Assembly (NCBI GenBank): GCA_958435545.1
Contig: CAUBGU010000002.1
Coordinates: forward strand, 1 to 48,806
From: an uncultured Collinsella sp.
Lineage (GTDB): Bacteria; Actinomycetota; Coriobacteriia; Coriobacteriales; Coriobacteriaceae
Reading direction: 5' to 3'
Length of the DNA stretch: 48,806 nucleotides
Shown here piece by piece: positions 31,263 to 40,007 of the stretch. Position 1 is the first letter of the stretch. Each line of letters opens with the position of its first letter. The notes under the pieces were generated by a model. It was not told where the DNA came from. It did no database searches and saw nothing but the letters and a program-made list of their open reading frames with translations. The translations under genes and the position numbers were made by a program.

Positions 31263-32573
31263 ATGAGCCAGTTTATCAACAACCCCGAGCACACCTTTGG
31301 TTTCGATACCCTGCAGCTGCACGTTGGCCAGGAGAGCGCCGATCCTGCATCCGACTCCCGCGCCGTGCCTATCTACCAGACCACGAGCTATGTGTTCCGC
31401 AACTCCCAGCACGCCGCCGACCGCTTTGGTCTTGCCGACGCCGGTAACATCTACGGCCGTCTGACCAACTCCACCCAGGGCGTCTTCGAGGACCGTATCG
31501 CCGCCCTCGAGGGTGGCGTGGCAGGTCTTGCCGTCGCCTCCGGTGCTGCTGCCATCACCTATACCCTGCAGGCTCTTGCCCAGGCCGGTGACCACGTGGT
31601 GGCTCAGAAGACCATCTACGGTGGCTCCTACAACCTGCTGGAGCATACGCTCTCCCAGTTTGGCGTCGAGACCACGTTTGTCGATGCCCATAACCTTGAA
31701 GAGGTCGAGGGTGCCATCAAGGACAACACCACGGTCATCTATCTCGAGACGCTCGGCAACCCCAACTCCGACATCCCCAACATCGACGCCATCTCCGAGA
31801 TCGCCAAGAAGCACGGTCTGCCGGTTGTCGTCGACAACACCTTCGGCACCCCGTATCTGCTCCGTCCGCTGGAGCATGGTGCCAATATCGTCGTCCACTC
31901 CGCAACCAAGTTCATCGGCGGCCACGGCACCTCGCTGGGCGGTGTGATCGTCGACGGCGGTAACTTCGATTGGAAGGCGAGCGGAAAGTACGCCCAGATT
32001 GCTGAGCCCAACCCCTCCTACCACGGTGTCTCGTTTGCCGAGGCTGCCGGTCCCGCCGCCTTTGCAACCTATGTCCGCGCTATCCTGCTGCGTGACGAGG
32101 GCGCTTGCATCAGTCCGTTCAACGCCTGGGTCCTGCTCCAGGGCACCGAGACTCTGTCGCTGCGCGTTGACCGTCATGTCGAGAACACCAAGAAGGTCGT
32201 TGAGTTCCTGGCTGGTGACAGCCACGTCGCCAAGGTGAACCACCCGAGCCTGCCTGAGCACCCCGATCACGAGCTCTATCAGAAGTACTTCCCCCGTGGC
32301 GGTGCCTCGATCTTTACCTTTGAGATTAAGGGTGGCCAGGAGGCAGCTTGGAAGTTCATCGATCATCTGCAGGTGTTCTCGCTGCTCGCCAACGTGGCCG
32401 ACGTCAAGTCGCTCGTCGTGCACCCGGCTACCACCACGCACTCCCAGCTCTCTGCCGAGGAGCTCGCCGAGCAGAACATCACGCCCTCCACGATCCGTCT
32501 TTCCATCGGTACCGAGAACGCCGAGGATATCATTTGGGATCTGAAGCAGGCCTTCGCCGCGCTGGACGAGTAA
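31263..32573 (+). CDS. metY: O-acetylhomoserine sulfhydrylase (aminocarboxypropyltransferase)
   Basis: PLP enzyme that combines O-acetyl-L-homoserine with sulfide (or methanethiol) to give homocysteine (or methionine). The 436-residue length and the N-terminus FDTLQLHVGQESADPASDSRAVPIYQTTSYVF are typical of MetY rather than MetB/MetC. The PLP lysine lies in HSATKFIGGHGTSLGG near residue 215 and the phosphate-binding Tyr/Arg in GNIYGRLTN near residue 62. AAGGAG precedes ATG by 6 bases. It has its own promoter, a LysR site and a structured leader, and ends in a strong terminator. Confidence 0.96.
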   Translation: MSQFINNPEHTFGFDTLQLHVGQESADPASDSRAVPIYQTTSYVFRNSQHAADRFGLADAGNIYGRLTNSTQGVFEDRIAALEGGVAGLAVASGAAAITYTLQALAQAGDHVVAQKTIYGGSYNLLEHTLSQFGVETTFVDAHNLEEVEGAIKDNTTVIYLETLGNPNSDIPNIDAISEIAKKHGLPVVVDNTFGTPYLLRPLEHGANIVVHSATKFIGGHGTSLGGVIVDGGNFDWKASGKYAQIAEPNPSYHGVSFAEAAGPAAFATYVRAILLRDEGACISPFNAWVLLQGTETLSLRVDRHVENTKKVVEFLAGDSHVAKVNHPSLPEHPDHELYQKYFPRGGASIFTFEIKGGQEAAWKFIDHLQVFSLLANVADVKSLVVHPATTTHSQLSAEELAEQNITPSTIRLSIGTENAEDIIWDLKQAFAALDE

Positions 32574-32633
32574 GGCGACTTGTGCAAGGACCCCTTGCGA
32601 CTCGATAGGTATAACTGCATAAAATGCCTGCTC

Positions 32634-32674
32634 AAGGCGCCTGTGCGAACAATGGTTGCACAGGCGCCTTATTT
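32634..32674 (+). terminator. Terminator after metY
   Basis: AAGGCGCCTGTGC and GCACAGGCGCCTT form a 13-bp perfect stem followed by ATTTG. The rest of the gap to 32886 shows TTGACA (32703) and TACTAT (32815), but no well-spaced promoter pair. Confidence 0.85.
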
Positions 32675-32885
32675 GCATAGAGAGGGTGCAAAAACAGGGT
32701 TTTTGACACGCTTTATGCATTCGAGTTGTGGAAAACTCCTGTTGAGAGGATGTGAGTTTTACGCAATTGACGTGCGCCTTTTAAGTAAAACCGCAGGTCG
32801 CGATTTGCTCGGGGTACTATGCAGCGCGATCGAATCACACGCAGCTCAAACGCAGCAAAAACGCACTACGGAGGTTTCCAGCTAC

Positions 32886-33659
32886 ATGAGGATTGATTCA
32901 CGAAAACCGAAAACCGCCGCCCTTTCCGCCGCTCTGACCGTGGCACTTTTGGCGGGCGCCGGTGCAACTGATGCCCACGCCGCAACACTGTCCGATACGG
33001 TTGGATCTACTCCGTCCGAGACGACGCTGGTGCAGCCCGTTGACTATCGTGGCGATGGTTATGGTTCCATGCAGGAGTGGAACGCCTCGATGGAGGCCAA
33101 GCGCGATTCCCTGGAGATGCGCGCTCAGATCATCATGAATATGTATGGCGACTATGCCACCGATGACGAGCGCGCTGTGCTGCAGGGTTGCATCGACGGT
33201 GCGGGTAGCCTGTTGACGATGGGGGAGGTCGACGCCAAGTCGACCGAGCTCGATGAGCTGCGCGCTGCGCTTGAGGATGCCAAGTGCGAAGCGCTCGAGG
33301 CTGCCGCCGAGGCGGAGGCTGCCGAGGCCGCCCAGGCTTCGTACTACAACGCCGGTTATACTCCGCCTTACGCGTCTGCCGCGTCCTACGCGAACGGATC
33401 GGGCCTGACGCGCTCTGCGGGTGTCAATAACTACAACGGGCGCCGCGAGACCTATTACAGCAGCAATGTGCTTTATCACTATCGCACGGGCGAATGGACT
33501 CAGGATTCTGAGGGCTTCTGGCGCGATTCCGACGGCTATTACGTTGTTGCCGCGGGCGATATGGCCCAGGGCTCGACCTTTACGGGCTCCAAGGGTGATT
33601 GCAAGGTCTATGACTCCGGCTGCGCTGCCGGAACCACCGACTACTACACCGGTTGGTAA
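32886..33659 (+). CDS. Secreted protein of unknown function
   Basis: A 257-residue protein with a Sec signal peptide (about residues 1-37: basic start, hydrophobic AALTVALLAGAGATDAHA, cleavage after AHA). The mature part has a charged helical region (about 60-145, rich in E, A, L and possibly coiled) and then a Tyr/Gly-rich C-terminal domain with WTQDSEGFWRDSDGYYVV and KVYDSGCAAGTTDYYTGW. The end, with two Cys and a VYDSG...DYYTGW pattern, resembles cell-wall-associated beta-barrel domains of the RlpA/3D type, but I cannot confirm this. CGGAGG lies 11 bases before ATG. The frame is open much further upstream, but the signal peptide fixes this start. Confidence 0.7.
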   Translation: MRIDSRKPKTAALSAALTVALLAGAGATDAHAATLSDTVGSTPSETTLVQPVDYRGDGYGSMQEWNASMEAKRDSLEMRAQIIMNMYGDYATDDERAVLQGCIDGAGSLLTMGEVDAKSTELDELRAALEDAKCEALEAAAEAEAAEAAQASYYNAGYTPPYASAASYANGSGLTRSAGVNNYNGRRETYYSSNVLYHYRTGEWTQDSEGFWRDSDGYYVVAAGDMAQGSTFTGSKGDCKVYDSGCAAGTTDYYTGW

Positions 33660-33688
33660 TCTGCCATAAGCAAAATAGGCACATGATG

Positions 33689-33738
33689 GGCGGGCGTCTT
33701 TACTGAGCTTTTAGGCAACGTAAAGCCGCCCGTTCTTT
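33689..33738 (+). terminator. Terminator after the secreted protein gene
   Basis: GGGCG-T-CTTTAC and GTAAAG-C-CGCCC pair around a 16-base loop, followed by GTTCTTTAT. Confidence 0.65.
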
Positions 33739-33848
33739 ATGTGCGTTCGAGTTAACAGAGCCCTTACCGTGGCGGTACGCTGGGCGTATGGATGCGGGGC
33801 ACACTAGTTCATGAGAAATAAGGTCTTTCTCGTGGAGGAAGTGGTCTT

Positions 33849-34055
33849 GTGAACGCTCGAGATATCGCCGTTGCCGCCATTGCATTGACGCTTGGTTGCC
33901 TTGGTCCTACGGCCGCGCTCGTCGCAGGTGTGCAGGGGCCTTGTGGGGCTGCCTCTATTGTGGTCGGCGCGCTGATCGCGGCCACGCTGCTGGGAAGCGC
34001 AGGCGTGGTTCTTTGCCGCGACGATGAGGACGAGGTGCCGGGGTCGCAACGCTAA
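33849..34055 (+). CDS. Small membrane protein, unknown function
   Basis: A 68-residue protein with two likely membrane helices (about 6-27 and 33-55) joined by a short GVQGPCGA loop and a charged tail CRDDEDEVPGSQR. GTG 33849 has GGAGGA at 8 bases, which supports real translation. It lies between two terminators and is the only gene there. No family recognised. Confidence 0.55.
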   Translation: MNARDIAVAAIALTLGCLGPTAALVAGVQGPCGAASIVVGALIAATLLGSAGVVLCRDDEDEVPGSQR

Positions 34056-34096
34056 CTGTTGTGAGATCGGCCGCCGGTCATAGACGAAGATGAAGG

Positions 34097-34132
34097 CCGC
34101 CGCAGGGGAAAGGTTCCCTTGCGGCGGTTTTG
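34097..34132 (+). terminator. Terminator after the small membrane protein gene
   Basis: CCGCCGCAGGGGAA and TTCCCTTGCGGCGG (one G-U) pair around AAGG, followed by TTTTGC. It sits between convergent genes and may serve both. Confidence 0.85.
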
Positions 34133-34164
34133 CTGTTAAGGCTGTTGAATGCGGCGCGTCGGCG

Positions 34165-35079
34165 CTACCAGCTTTTCTCGATATCGCGGATGCGCCGATA
34201 GAGCCACTCGTTTTGCGGTGCCTGGATATCGTGTTTGGCTGCGAGGCGGCAGATGGTGCCCGCGAACTCATCAACCTCGGTTTTGCGCCTTGCGATGCGG
34301 TCTTGAGCCATCGAGGGCATACCGGTGGGGTCGATTCCCTCGATGAGGTGCACCATCTGCGTCAGGTCTGCCTCGGTCAGCTCAACGCCCTCGGCGTTGG
34401 CGACCGCAAGCGTTTCGCGCATGGCGGAAACAAAGCAGCGACGCTGCTCGGAGTCCGGCTCCGTGGCGCTTCCGTAGGTCCCGCCGTAGGCCATGCAGGT
34501 CTGGTTGATGCCGTCGTTGAGCATGAGTTTGGCCCACATGCGGTGCGCAATGTCGCTCTCGACGGTATGGGCGATGCCGCAGCGCGTGTAGAGCTCGTCG
34601 ATGGCGGTGACGGTTGCGGGCTCGGTGCCGGCCGCCGCGCCAAAGCGGATTTCGCCCGCATTGGTAAAGGTGAGCTCTCCGTTGAGGAACACGGCGTCCA
34701 TGCCCTGGCAGATACCCAGGACGGTGTGCTTCCAGCCAAAGCGTTCGGCAATCTTCTGCTCGCTCGTAATGCCGTTACACAGCGAGGCGATGAGCGTATT
34801 GGGCCCCACGACGCGCTCCATAGTCTTGAGTGCTTGGTTGAGTCCAGTCGTCTTGACCGTGAGAATGACCAGATCGGAGGGCGTTGCCTCGCTGGCGCGG
34901 ACGGACTCGAGCGCACAGGGCTTGCCGTTGACGGTGAGCGCATCGCCCGCGTGACGCTCAAAACGGGCGTCATCCATGACGTATCCAACGGCGTCGTTGC
35001 CGAGCGCCCTGGCGATCATGCTGCCGTAGAGCAGGCCGACGCCGCCCTTGCCGATAAAGGCGACCTTGTTGATCTGCAC
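34165..35079 (-). CDS. panE: 2-dehydropantoate 2-reductase family protein
   Basis: NADPH-dependent reductase of the ketopantoate reductase family, which forms pantoate for coenzyme A. The Rossmann motif VAFIGKGGVGLLYG lies at the N-terminus, and LVILTVKTTGL and ASLCNGITSEQ, with the family NG, follow near residues 70-105. The catalytic Lys is expected in RMWAKLMLND near residue 183. I chose GTG 35079 because GGGGAG ends 9 bases before it; ATG 35088 would leave the ribosome site touching the start. Several members of the family act on other 2-oxoacids, and no other pantothenate gene is nearby. Confidence 0.85.
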   Translation of the reverse strand: MQINKVAFIGKGGVGLLYGSMIARALGNDAVGYVMDDARFERHAGDALTVNGKPCALESVRASEATPSDLVILTVKTTGLNQALKTMERVVGPNTLIASLCNGITSEQKIAERFGWKHTVLGICQGMDAVFLNGELTFTNAGEIRFGAAAGTEPATVTAIDELYTRCGIAHTVESDIAHRMWAKLMLNDGINQTCMAYGGTYGSATEPDSEQRRCFVSAMRETLAVANAEGVELTEADLTQMVHLIEGIDPTGMPSMAQDRIARRKTEVDEFAGTICRLAAKHDIQAPQNEWLYRRIRDIEKSW

Positions 35080-35098
35080 GTGAATCATCTCCCCATAT

Positions 35099-35125
35099 AA
35101 AAGGCGCCCGCGTAAGGGGCGCCTG
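35099..35125 (-). terminator. Terminator or attenuator between the frameshifted small gene and panE
   Basis: On the minus strand AGGCGCCC-CTTACGC-GGGCGCCT followed by TTTTAT. It ends only about 20 bases before the panE start, so panE either depends on read-through or is attenuated here. Confidence 0.75.
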
Positions 35126-35202
35126 ATGGATTGTATGTCGCCGGGGCGTTTGGTAAGCGCGTGGGGCTGCTGTTATGAAAAAGAAACTATTGCACTGTGC
35201 GC

Positions 35203-35399
35203 TTATGCCGCGGGACAGATCACAAAAACGCGCGCAGGGTGTACGACGCCATCGCGCACCTTGGGGAAGGTGCAGAAGATGACAGCGCCTGTGGCGGGAA
35301 GTTCGTCTAGATGGTCCATGACCTCGATCTGATAGCGGTCGACCGAGAGGATGTACTGCTCGCCGGGGTAGGGGTAGGGGCGTCCTCACGCGTGGTCAC
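35203..35399 (-). pseudogene. Small conserved-looking gene with a one-base frameshift
   Basis: GTG 35399, with GGAGG 5 bases before it, opens VTTREDAPTPTPA and runs to an early stop. One frame over, from about 35377 down to TAA at 35203-35205, a protein-like reading is open: YPYPGEQYILSVDRYQIEVM ... GAVIFCTFPKVRDGV ... ARVFVICPAA. Adding one C to the C-run near 35378 would join them into a 65-residue protein beginning MTTREDAPYPYPGEQY. The 197-base span is one short of a multiple of three. It may be a true pseudogene, a slippage-controlled gene or a sequencing error. No family recognised. Confidence 0.65.
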
Positions 35400-35561
35400 G
35401 CTTGCCTCCTTTCATCGGGCTTTTTGCTGATGTTAAAGCGGTGTCGTGACGGCTCGATTTCTGCTACGTTACGATACGTTCTCGATTGCGATTCTAATGT
35501 GTTTCGATGGCGTGGCCGTTGTGTTTCGCCTCATTAAGGCTTCGAGGGGAGAGGAGGGGCA

Positions 35562-36752
35562 GTGCAATATCGCGTTGACCCCAAAAGCGGCAACCGTATC
35601 TCGGTGCTGGGACTGGGCTGCATGAGGTTTCCCGGTGCGCCGGGACACCCCGATGCGAAGACGGCCGATGCCATCATTTCCCGTGCGGTGGAGCAAGGAA
35701 TAACCTATCTGGACACGGCCTATCTCTACCCCGGTAACGAAGCTTGTGTGGGAGCTTCGCTTGAGCGCCTGGGTCTGCGCGACCGGATTTTGCTTGCGAC
35801 CAAGTTGCCGCACGCTTCGTGCAAATGTGCGGAGGATTTCGATCGGTTCTTCGACGAGCAGCTGCGCCGTTTGCGGACTGACCATATCGACTATTACCTT
35901 ATGCACAACATCACCTCGCCCGCGCAGTGGGAGCGCGTGGTAGTGTTGGGTATCGAGGACTGGATTGCGCACCAAAAGGCTGCGGGGCGTATTCGCCAGA
36001 TAGGTTTTTCGTACCACGGCAGTGCGGCGGACTTCCTCACGATGCTTGACGCGTATGACTGGGATTTTTGCCAGATCCAGTACAACTACGCTGGAGAGCG
36101 CTACCAAGCGGGAACGGCGGGACTCATGGCAGCTGCCGAGCGCGGGCTCGCGGTGTTTGTGATGGAACCGCTTTTGGGTGGACGCCTGGCGGGCAAGCTG
36201 CCTCCGCGGGCCCGCGCCGTGCTCGATGACGTACGCGATCCGTACCTGAAGACGCCGGCTGCTTGGGGCCTTTCGTGGGTGTGGAACCATCCTCAAGTCA
36301 CGATGCTGCTTTCGGGTATGACCGATACCACGCAGGTGGACGAGAACGCGGCATTGGCGGATTGCGCGCTGCCGGATTCGATGACGACAGAGCAGCTCGA
36401 TACCATCGCGCGTGTGCTGGGAGAGTTTGAAAAATCGAATCGCGTGCCCTGCACGGGATGCAGCTACTGCATGCCGTGCCCCAAGGGCATCAATATTCCC
36501 GGTTGCTTTGGCGCCTACAACGCGAGCTACGCACATAGTTGGTTTACGGGGCTGTCTCAATACTTTACGGCGAGCGCGGTGCGGACGAACGAGCCCAAGC
36601 TGGTGAGCAATTGCGTCAAGTGTGGCAAATGCGCACGTCACTGTCCGCAGCACATTGATATTCCCGAGCGTCTCGACGATGTGCGCCGACGTTTCCAGCC
36701 TGGCCTCGTAACGGCCGCGCTTAAAGCCTTTTGCAAAACGCGCTCCTCATGA
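35562..36752 (+). CDS. Aldo/keto reductase with C-terminal 4Fe-4S ferredoxin domain
   Basis: Predicted oxidoreductase of 396 residues. The TIM-barrel part (about 1-290) has the aldo/keto reductase tetrad: Asp and Tyr in LDTAYLYPG, Lys in LATKLPH and His in YYLMHNI. The C-terminal part has two cysteine clusters, CTGCSYCMPCP near residue 305 and CVKCGKCARHCP near residue 358, each fit for a 4Fe-4S centre. This architecture is widespread in anaerobes, with electron delivery by ferredoxin suspected. GTG 35562 is preceded by GAGAGGAGGGG. The substrate is unknown. Confidence 0.92.
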   Translation: MQYRVDPKSGNRISVLGLGCMRFPGAPGHPDAKTADAIISRAVEQGITYLDTAYLYPGNEACVGASLERLGLRDRILLATKLPHASCKCAEDFDRFFDEQLRRLRTDHIDYYLMHNITSPAQWERVVVLGIEDWIAHQKAAGRIRQIGFSYHGSAADFLTMLDAYDWDFCQIQYNYAGERYQAGTAGLMAAAERGLAVFVMEPLLGGRLAGKLPPRARAVLDDVRDPYLKTPAAWGLSWVWNHPQVTMLLSGMTDTTQVDENAALADCALPDSMTTEQLDTIARVLGEFEKSNRVPCTGCSYCMPCPKGINIPGCFGAYNASYAHSWFTGLSQYFTASAVRTNEPKLVSNCVKCGKCARHCPQHIDIPERLDDVRRRFQPGLVTAALKAFCKTRSS

Positions 36753-36764
36753 CCCTTTTATAAC

Positions 36765-36827
36765 TTGCGGTGGAATAGTTCCTGTTTGCGGCAGAATAGG
36801 GGCCAAACAGGAACTATTTCACCGCAA
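36765..36827. repeat. Intergenic inverted repeat, family member 2
   Basis: Arms of 24 bases, TTGCGGTGGAATAGTTCCTG on the left, pair with one G-U position; the centre is CGGCAGAATAGGGGC. It is preceded by CCCTTTTATAAC, exactly as member 3, and ends just before the ribosome site of the next gene. Same length (63) as member 3. Confidence 0.92.
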
Positions 36828-36842
36828 CTGAAGGGGGCTGTC

Positions 36843-37862
36843 GTGGGCCATCGGGATTCATGTGATGATTTGCGTGAGGTTCGTTGGGGCGTTTTGGGCG
36901 CTGGGCACATTTCGCATCGATTTGCATCGTCGCTCAAGGAGGTGGACGGGGCACGGCTTGTGGCTGCCGCTGGTCGCACTCCTTCGCATGTTGAGGAGTT
37001 TTGCGGGGCGTTTTCGATTGATGCCGTGCACAGTTATGCCACGGCTGACGATAGCGGCGACGCGGCTTATGACGCGCTGATTGCCGACCCCGATGTCGAC
37101 GCGGTCTACTTGGCTCTTCCACATGGCATGCATACGCGTTGGGTCTGTCGGGCGCTGCGCGCCGGAAAGGCCGTGCTGTGCGAAAAGCCGGCCGTTTTGA
37201 GTGAGGAAGAGGCTCTCTCGATTGCCTCCACCTCTCGCGAGCGCGGTGTACTGTTTATGGAGGCGATGAAGAATCGGTTTTGCCCGATGCGCACTCGCGT
37301 GAAGGACTTGCTTGCGTCGGGTGAGCTTGGCTGTATTGTCTCGATTGAAAGCGTGCAAAAGCTCGATTACGGCGAGTCTCCTTCGGGCTATCTGCTTGAT
37401 CCGTTGCAGGGCGGCTGTCTATATGACATGGGCTGCTATGCGGTCGGTTGGTTTGAGGATTTGCTCGCGGGCGCTTGCGAGGTTTCGTCCCGTGAAGTTC
37501 GCTGGCGTGACGTATCGGGCGGTCGCGTCGATTGGGCCGACGAGATCCATATGAGCGTCGGCGGTATACCCATTCATATGGTGTGCGACGGCGAAGCAAC
37601 ATATGAAAGCCGCTTAACGATTGCCTGTGAGCGGGGCTCGTTGGAAATCGAGCGGCTCCATCGCCCCGAGCTCGCTCATGTGAAGTATTCCGACGGTCGA
37701 GTACTCGAAATCGATGCACCATTTGAAGTCGATGATTTTTACGGTGAGGCGTCGCATGCGACGCAGCTCATTCAGGCGGGGAAACTCGAAAGCCCCATCA
37801 TGTGCCTAGCCGCCACACAGCGCTGTGCGCATATCATCGATGCGATTCGCTTGAAACTTTAG
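36843..37862 (+). CDS. Gfo/Idh/MocA-family oxidoreductase (second)
   Basis: NAD(P)-dependent dehydrogenase of 339 residues. The Rossmann motif is VRWGVLGAGHISHRF, and the family motif LCEKPAVLSEEEA, with the EKP lysine, lies near residue 100. The substrate-domain motif YDMGCYAVGW lies near residue 195. GTG 36843 has AAGGGGG 5-11 bases upstream; the frame runs back into the inverted repeat, which I exclude. It is only distantly similar to the minus-strand paralogue at 28320. The substrate is not predictable; a trans-dihydrodiol-dehydrogenase-like branch is possible. Confidence 0.9.
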   Translation: MGHRDSCDDLREVRWGVLGAGHISHRFASSLKEVDGARLVAAAGRTPSHVEEFCGAFSIDAVHSYATADDSGDAAYDALIADPDVDAVYLALPHGMHTRWVCRALRAGKAVLCEKPAVLSEEEALSIASTSRERGVLFMEAMKNRFCPMRTRVKDLLASGELGCIVSIESVQKLDYGESPSGYLLDPLQGGCLYDMGCYAVGWFEDLLAGACEVSSREVRWRDVSGGRVDWADEIHMSVGGIPIHMVCDGEATYESRLTIACERGSLEIERLHRPELAHVKYSDGRVLEIDAPFEVDDFYGEASHATQLIQAGKLESPIMCLAATQRCAHIIDAIRLKL

Positions 37863-37930
37863 GGCGTGGGGGCATGGCGCCAGCGCTTGGAATGCCTGGA
37901 GGCCTTTGCTCTTGATGCCCCTTTTATAAC

Positions 37931-37993
37931 TTGCGGTGGAATACGGTCTGTTTGCGCCAAAATAAGGCACCAATAGACCGTATTTTTCCGCAA
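37931..37993. repeat. Intergenic inverted repeat, family member 3
   Basis: Same outer bases as member 2 (TTGCGGTGGAATA ... CCGCAACTGA), but the inner arm reads CGGTCTG/TAGACCG instead of GTTCCTG/CAGGAAC. The centre is CGCCAAAATAAGGCAC. The arms changed together and kept pairing. It lies just before the endonuclease IV ribosome site. Confidence 0.92.
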
Positions 37994-38014
37994 CTGATGA
38001 GTAGGGAGCTGGAG

Positions 38015-38881
38015 ATGCTGACGATCGGGTGCCATCTTTCGACGACGAAGGGCTATCGGGCAATGGGGGAGACAGCGTTGTCCATTGGCGCCAATACCTT
38101 TGCATTCTTTACGCGCAACCCGCGCGGCGGCAAGGCGAAAGACCTTGACATGGATGACGTGGCGGCCCTGCGCGAGCTTATGGAGCAAAACGACTTTGGC
38201 CCGCTCGTGGCTCATGCCCCGTATACCTATAACCCCTGCTCCGCTAAGGAGCGGGCGCGCGAGTTTGCCTTGGAGGCTATGGCGGAAGATTTGCGGCGTC
38301 TGGAAGCGCTGCCCGGCAACTACTACAACTTCCATCCTGGCGCGCATGTGGGACAGGGGGCAGACGCCGGCATTCAGATGATTGTCGACACGCTGTGCCA
38401 GGTGATGTTTGAGGGGCAGCAGACGACGGTATTGCTCGAGACCATGGCCGGCAAGGGCACCGAGGTGGGCCGTAGCTTTGAGGAACTGGCGCTCATCATT
38501 GAGGGTATTGCCGGCAAGCGCCCCGAGCTGTCGGCCAAGCTGGGCGTTTGTTTGGACACCTGCCATGTGAGCGATGCCGGCTACGACATCATCCATGATC
38601 TGGACGGCGTACTCGACGAGTTCGACCGCGTGGTGGGTATCGATCGCTTGCATGCCGTACACATCAACGATTCGAAGAACCCTTGTGGCGCCCATAAAGA
38701 TCGTCACGAGTGCATCGGCAAGGGATACCTTGGCAGCGAGGAATTTGGTGGCGGTATGCAGGTTATGCAGAATATTGTATCGAATGGCCGTTTGCGTTCG
38801 CTGCCGTTTATTTTGGAGACTCCGAACGAACTTGTAGGTTATGCAGCTGAAATTAGACTATTAAGGTCATTGCAGCAGTAA
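38015..38881 (+). CDS. nfo: Endonuclease IV (AP endonuclease)
   Basis: Zinc-dependent apurinic/apyrimidinic endonuclease for base-excision repair, 288 residues. The N-terminus [20 protein letters not shown] matches the family, and metal ligands can be followed in [56 protein letters not shown] and FILETP. ATG 38015 has AGGGAG at 6 bases and starts at the first beta-strand; ATG 37997 is in frame. No neighbouring repair gene. Confidence 0.95.
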   Translation: MLTIGCHLSTTKGYRAMGETALSIGANTFAFFTRNPRGGKAKDLDMDDVAALRELMEQNDFGPLVAHAPYTYNPCSAKERAREFALEAMAEDLRRLEALPGNYYNFHPGAHVGQGADAGIQMIVDTLCQVMFEGQQTTVLLETMAGKGTEVGRSFEELALIIEGIAGKRPELSAKLGVCLDTCHVSDAGYDIIHDLDGVLDEFDRVVGIDRLHAVHINDSKNPCGAHKDRHECIGKGYLGSEEFGGGMQVMQNIVSNGRLRSLPFILETPNELVGYAAEIRLLRSLQQ

Positions 38882-38942
38882 CGACTGTTACAAAGTGGAG
38901 TGTTCCATTCACGTTATGGGTTTGTTTCAATCAGTTTTCTCA

Positions 38943-38971
38943 TTGCAGATTCGTAATTCCGGGTGCATAAT
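38943..38971 (+). promoter_or_regulatory. Promoter of the amino-acid transporter operon
   Basis: TTGCAG and CATAAT separated by 17 bases, about 50 bases before the binding-protein start. Confidence 0.65.
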
Positions 38972-39028
38972 AGCCAACAGTTTTTGCAGACCTCTGAATC
39001 AAACGAGGTCACCGGAAGGAGACTGATT

Positions 39029-39889
39029 ATGAAGCTTAAGAAGCTTGGCGCATTTGCCGCCACAGGCGCCATGGCGCTCGCCCTCGCACTGACGGGCTGC
39101 GGCTCGTCCAACGCCACCTCTGGTTCTGATGCCGGTTCCAGCAGCTCTGACGACGCTAAGGTCGAGAAGGTCGACGGCTCCAAGGAGTACGCGCTCGTCA
39201 AGGACGGTACACTGACCGTCGGCACCTCTGCCGAGTACGCTCCGTTTGAGTACAAGGATGACAACGGCGATTATCAGGGCTTTGACCTTGAGCTCATCAA
39301 GGCTATCGGCGACAAGCTGGGCCTGGATGTCGAGTATGTCAACAATGACTTTGACACGCTGGTTCCGGGCGTCGCTTCGGGCGCCAAGTATGACGTTTCC
39401 ATCGCGGCTATCACCGACACGCCCGAGCGTGAGAAGGAAGTCACTTTCTCTGATTCCTATTACATGGACGATCAGGCTATCGTGACCAAGGTCGATAACA
39501 CCGACATCACGGCCGACAACTACAGCGAGAAGCTCAACAACGCCGACGCTACCATCATCGTCCAGTCTGGCTCGACCGCCGAGGCCTTTGCCCAGGAGAA
39601 CTTCCCCAAGGCCAAGATCGTCCCCTACAAGGACGCTACCGAGTGCTTCAGCGCCCTGCAGTCCGATAAGGGCGACGCCGTAGTCACCAACCGCTCCGTT
39701 GCCAGCCAGCTGACCGCCGAGCAGTTCAACACCTGCCAGACCATCAAGCAGATCAGCACCGGCGAGGAGTACGCCATCGCCATCAACCAGGGCAACACCA
39801 AGCTCAAGGACGACATCAACCAGGCCATCAAGGACCTGACTGATGACGGTACCGTTGACGCCCTCATGGCTAAGTACAATATCAAGTAA
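39029..39889 (+). CDS. Polar amino-acid ABC transporter substrate-binding lipoprotein
   Basis: Extracytoplasmic receptor of family 3 binding proteins, 286 residues. The signal ends in the lipobox LALTGC with Cys near residue 24, followed by a Ser-rich linker. The mature domain begins GTLTVGTSAEYAPFEYKD and contains GFDLELIKAIGDKLG and the ligand-contact region ITDTPEREKEVTFSDSYY, typical of glutamine, cystine or polar amino-acid receptors. ATG 39029 has GGAAGGA 8 bases upstream. The permease and ATPase genes follow, so this is a complete importer. Confidence 0.95.
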   Translation: MKLKKLGAFAATGAMALALALTGCGSSNATSGSDAGSSSSDDAKVEKVDGSKEYALVKDGTLTVGTSAEYAPFEYKDDNGDYQGFDLELIKAIGDKLGLDVEYVNNDFDTLVPGVASGAKYDVSIAAITDTPEREKEVTFSDSYYMDDQAIVTKVDNTDITADNYSEKLNNADATIIVQSGSTAEAFAQENFPKAKIVPYKDATECFSALQSDKGDAVVTNRSVASQLTAEQFNTCQTIKQISTGEEYAIAINQGNTKLKDDINQAIKDLTDDGTVDALMAKYNIK

Positions 39890-39909
39890 AATAACTACTT
39901 GATTGCGCG

Positions 39910-39943
39910 CGGGCCCTTTCCGTTTTGGCGGAAAGGGCCTTTG
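39910..39943 (+). terminator. Intercistronic hairpin after the amino-acid binding protein
   Basis: GGCCCTTTCCG and CGGAAAGGGCC form an 11-bp stem around TTTTGG, followed by TTTGCG. The weak T-run would allow partial read-through into the permease gene. Confidence 0.75.
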
Positions 39944-40007
39944 CGCTTCTCTTGACGGAGAGCGTTTCCGTCTCGTTTTGCCGGCAACTTCTACGATAGG
40001 AGCCACC

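Noticed and set aside
34090..35100. 336-codon plus-strand frame opposite panE
   Set aside because: Antisense shadow; panE has the Rossmann motif and a ribosome site.
34970..35389. 139-codon minus-strand frame over the small gene before panE
   Set aside because: Arg/His/Pro-rich reading; the neighbouring frame gives a balanced protein-like sequence with a proper ribosome site, once one base is restored.
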